The position numbers were made by a program, and so were the translations under genes. From Rhynchonema sp. JSB1_4 (Eukaryota; Nematoda; Chromadorea; Monhysterida; Xyalidae), in the NCBI GenBank assembly GCA_030248065.1, contig JASAMV010001601.1:1-64000 (forward strand): a stretch of DNA of 64,000 bases, in the 5' to 3' direction. The stretch's first letter is position 1, and each line of letters starts with the position of its first letter. The notes under the pieces were generated by a model. That model was not told the DNA's origin. It searched no databases and was given only the letters and a program-made list of their open reading frames with translations. This document shows positions 61,994 through 64,000 of the stretch, piece by piece.

Positions 61994-63518
61994 AGGGTAG
62001 TACTTGGGGGTGGGGGTCCCCCCAAAATTCATCTATCTATCGTCAACACTTTTTGATTTCATCTATCTATCCTCAACACTTATGGGCCAATCTATCTATC
62101 GTCAACAAATTTTGGGAACAATCTGTCTATCGTCAACAACAATCGAACCCAAAATTGACATTTTTGCCTCAAAATGGCTCAAAATTGGTATTTTTACCCC
62201 CAGATAGGCAAAAAATCGCGCGCTACGCGCGGATTTAGTACATCTATGTACATTTTCATTAATATTTAAACATTATTAGCCACTTAGTGCACTATATTGT
62301 ACCTTTACCCCACCATCCAGTGCAGTTCCTGGGAGGGAGGGGGTCCCCCCGGGTACGCTATCTCCCCCTCGGGTGGTACACTATCCCCCTATCTCCCCCT
62401 CCGGGTACACTATCGCCCCCAATTTTTGCCTAAAATGGCCATTTTTAGGCCTAAAATGGGCATTTTTAGGCCTTAAATGTGTGATTTTCAGGTCAATGTT
62501 CTCAAAAGTCGCCAAAATACCCTTTTTATGAAGAATTTTTTCCAAAAAGGGGCAAAAATCGGTCAAATTTTCCACCTCAAAAAGTGACTTTCCCGAATTT
62601 GGGTCTTCCCCCCCCTTCCCCCCTCGGGGGTACAGTACTTGGTCAGGGTGTTGACGATAGATAGATTGGGACCCGAAATGTGTTGACGATAGATAGATGA
62701 CCCAAGTCCGAAATCTGGGGGGGAGGTCGACCCAAACTTGTTGACGATAGATAGATGGTGGGGGGGGGTCGCCAAAAATCAAGGTGTAGTATAGTGTACT
62801 AAGTAGGTAATAATGTGTAAATATTAATGAAAATGTGCTTAGATGTACTATACTTGCGTATTTTTCCGCAAAATATATTTTTGGAAAAAAACCGTTTTTT
62901 TCCGAAAAAAAACCGTTTTTTCCAAATATTTTTCCAGTACTTAAGGATACCCATGGTCCAAAAACGCCTATTTTGAAGAAAATTTCGTCAGGAAATGGCC
63001 TGAAACAGTCTAAAAATGCACTTGGAGATTAAAAAGTGCTCATTATGAACTGTTTAGTACCGATTTACATTGGTTTTAACAACATCCTCTCGCAACCTTG
63101 GAAAATATCTCGGAAATTTTTGGAAAAAAACCGTTTTTTTCCAAAAGGTGCCACTTGGAAAAATTTCCGGAAAAATAAAAACGTATTTTTCCGGGCCTAG
63201 GAAAAAAAACGTTTTTTTTCGTTTTTTTCGAAAAAAACGGTTTTTTTTCGGCCCGCAAGTATAAGATGTACTAAATACGCGCGTAGCGCGCGATTTTTTG
63301 CCTATTTGGGACAAAAAATACCGATTTTGAGCCATTTTGAGGCAAAATTACCCATTCTGGGGTCGAAATGTGTTGACGATAGATAGATTTTTCCCAGAAT
63401 TTGTTGACGATCGATAGATTTGCCCATGAGTGTTGACGATAGATAGATGAAATCAAAAAGTGTTGACGATAGATAGATGAATTTGGGGGCCCCACCCCCC
63501 CCCCCCCAGTACTACCCT
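61994..63518. mobile_element. Fold-back element with GTTGACGATAGATAGAT arms, about 1.5 kb
   Basis: Ends CAGGGTAGTACT and AGTACTACCCTG. The arms (61994-62250 and 63263-63518) mirror each other: four to five copies of ATCTATCTATCGTCAACA on the left and GTTGACGATAGATAGAT on the right, then CCCCAGATAGGC..CGCGCGCTACGCGCG. The middle contains a nested module (about 62310-62790) and a TTTTTCC/GGAAAAA-rich region (62880-63240). The flanks do not give a clear target duplication. Confidence 0.7.
62310..62790. mobile_element. Nested module inside the fold-back element
   Basis: Text just outside is mirrored: GTACATTTTCATTAATATTTA..CTTAGTGCACTATA on the left and TAGTGTACTAAG..TAAATATTAATGAAAATGTGC on the right. 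Inside are GTACACTATC(G/C)CCCC repeats, a core with TTTTAGGCCTAAAATGGGC, and three more GTTGACGATAGATAGAT motifs. Confidence 0.5.
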
Positions 63519-63519
63519 G

Positions 63520-63745
63520 CTCTCTGGTACGGTATCTCCCCCAATTTTTCCAAAATTTCTTCCCAAAAATACCTTTTTTGGTCCAAAATGGCCAAAATCG
63601 ACCAAAGGTGCAAAAATTTGGGCGCTCCGCGCGATTTATGCACATTATAACCTATAAAAATTGAACTTTAGCGAAAGCAGTATGTACAGAGTATCTCCCC
63701 CTAGAATTTCTTCCCCACCCCCAACACCACCCCCCAAGCAACAAT
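63520..63745. repeat. Conserved-core module with GTATCTCCCCC motifs, second copy
   Basis: GGTATCTCCCCC at 63530 and GTATCTCCCCCTAGAATTTC near 63690 flank a core with CAAAATGGCCAAAATCGACC and GGGCGCTCCGCGCGATTTATG. Pairs with 30329-30640. Confidence 0.6.
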
Positions 63746-64000
63746 AAATAAAAACAAAACAAACTTTTTGTCGGCCCTCGGCCGGCCCAGTCTCGGCCAG
63801 GCCACCGCCAATGTCGCCATATTCTGTCGATTAACCGGTGAATTGAGCATTGTCGCGTCAATGATTGTGGCAAATAAACGTCGAGTAAAACGAATCACGC
63901 AGCAAACAAATGTTAAAACGCTGCTCAGTGCATAAAACAAGCCAGCCGAACAAGACAAAACAAAGATTGTTCACTTTATGGTTTAAGTCGAGATGTTCAG

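Overview
This window is animal nuclear DNA, most likely from an invertebrate that I cannot place more precisely. The evidence is spliced C2H2 zinc-finger genes with GTAAGT donors and AATAAA signals, a Penelope-like retroelement, a CR1/L2-like LINE, many short inverted-repeat transposons, a higher-order satellite, and two exons resembling a ClC-type chloride channel. Few single-copy genes are visible; most of the window is recent duplication and transposon sequence.

Layout. 1-2.0 kb: a decayed Penelope-like reverse transcriptase. 3-14.3 kb: C2H2 genes and relics of three related types (A, B, C), separated by MITEs. 15.3-15.85 kb: a polypurine tract. 15.93-22.39 kb: a satellite of 91-99 bp monomers with 477-bp and 1,980-bp higher-order periods and an inverted segment. 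22.9-30.0 kb: duplicated copies of a small secreted, prohormone-like protein gene (two intact, one broken). 30-32 kb: repeat modules. 32.2-54.1 kb: five tandem copies of a unit of about 3.66 kb, each carrying a type A (8 fingers) and usually a type B (6 fingers) gene. The array is interrupted by a 4.1-kb LINE, two 0.77-0.80-kb hAT-type elements, a 0.5-kb MITE and a palindrome-rich Harbinger-like element. 54-64 kb: a dense nest of non-autonomous elements around the broken ClC-like exons.

How it fits together. The zinc-finger genes share one architecture: a noncoding first exon, an intron with a conserved block, and one coding exon starting just after the acceptor. Type A copies carry different combinations of finger variants, as expected if tandem paralogues exchange sequence by conversion or unequal crossing-over. 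All type B copies share one frameshift that removes the C-terminal fingers still intact in type C, so the loss came before the amplification. Transposons have landed in introns, at 3' ends and between genes, and some are linked to deletions of neighbouring DNA.

The most unusual material is a group of short elements (seen at 7.0, 30.3, 56.3, 57.6, 58.6, 61.5, 62-63.5 and 63.6 kb). They share a core with a GCGCGC..GAGC..GCGCGC hairpin next to AAAACACC/GGTGTTTT-type boxes. Around that core each family carries many copies of its own different 10-17-nt motif. Several have 12-bp terminal inverted repeats and 8-bp target duplications. I recognise no described family with this plan.
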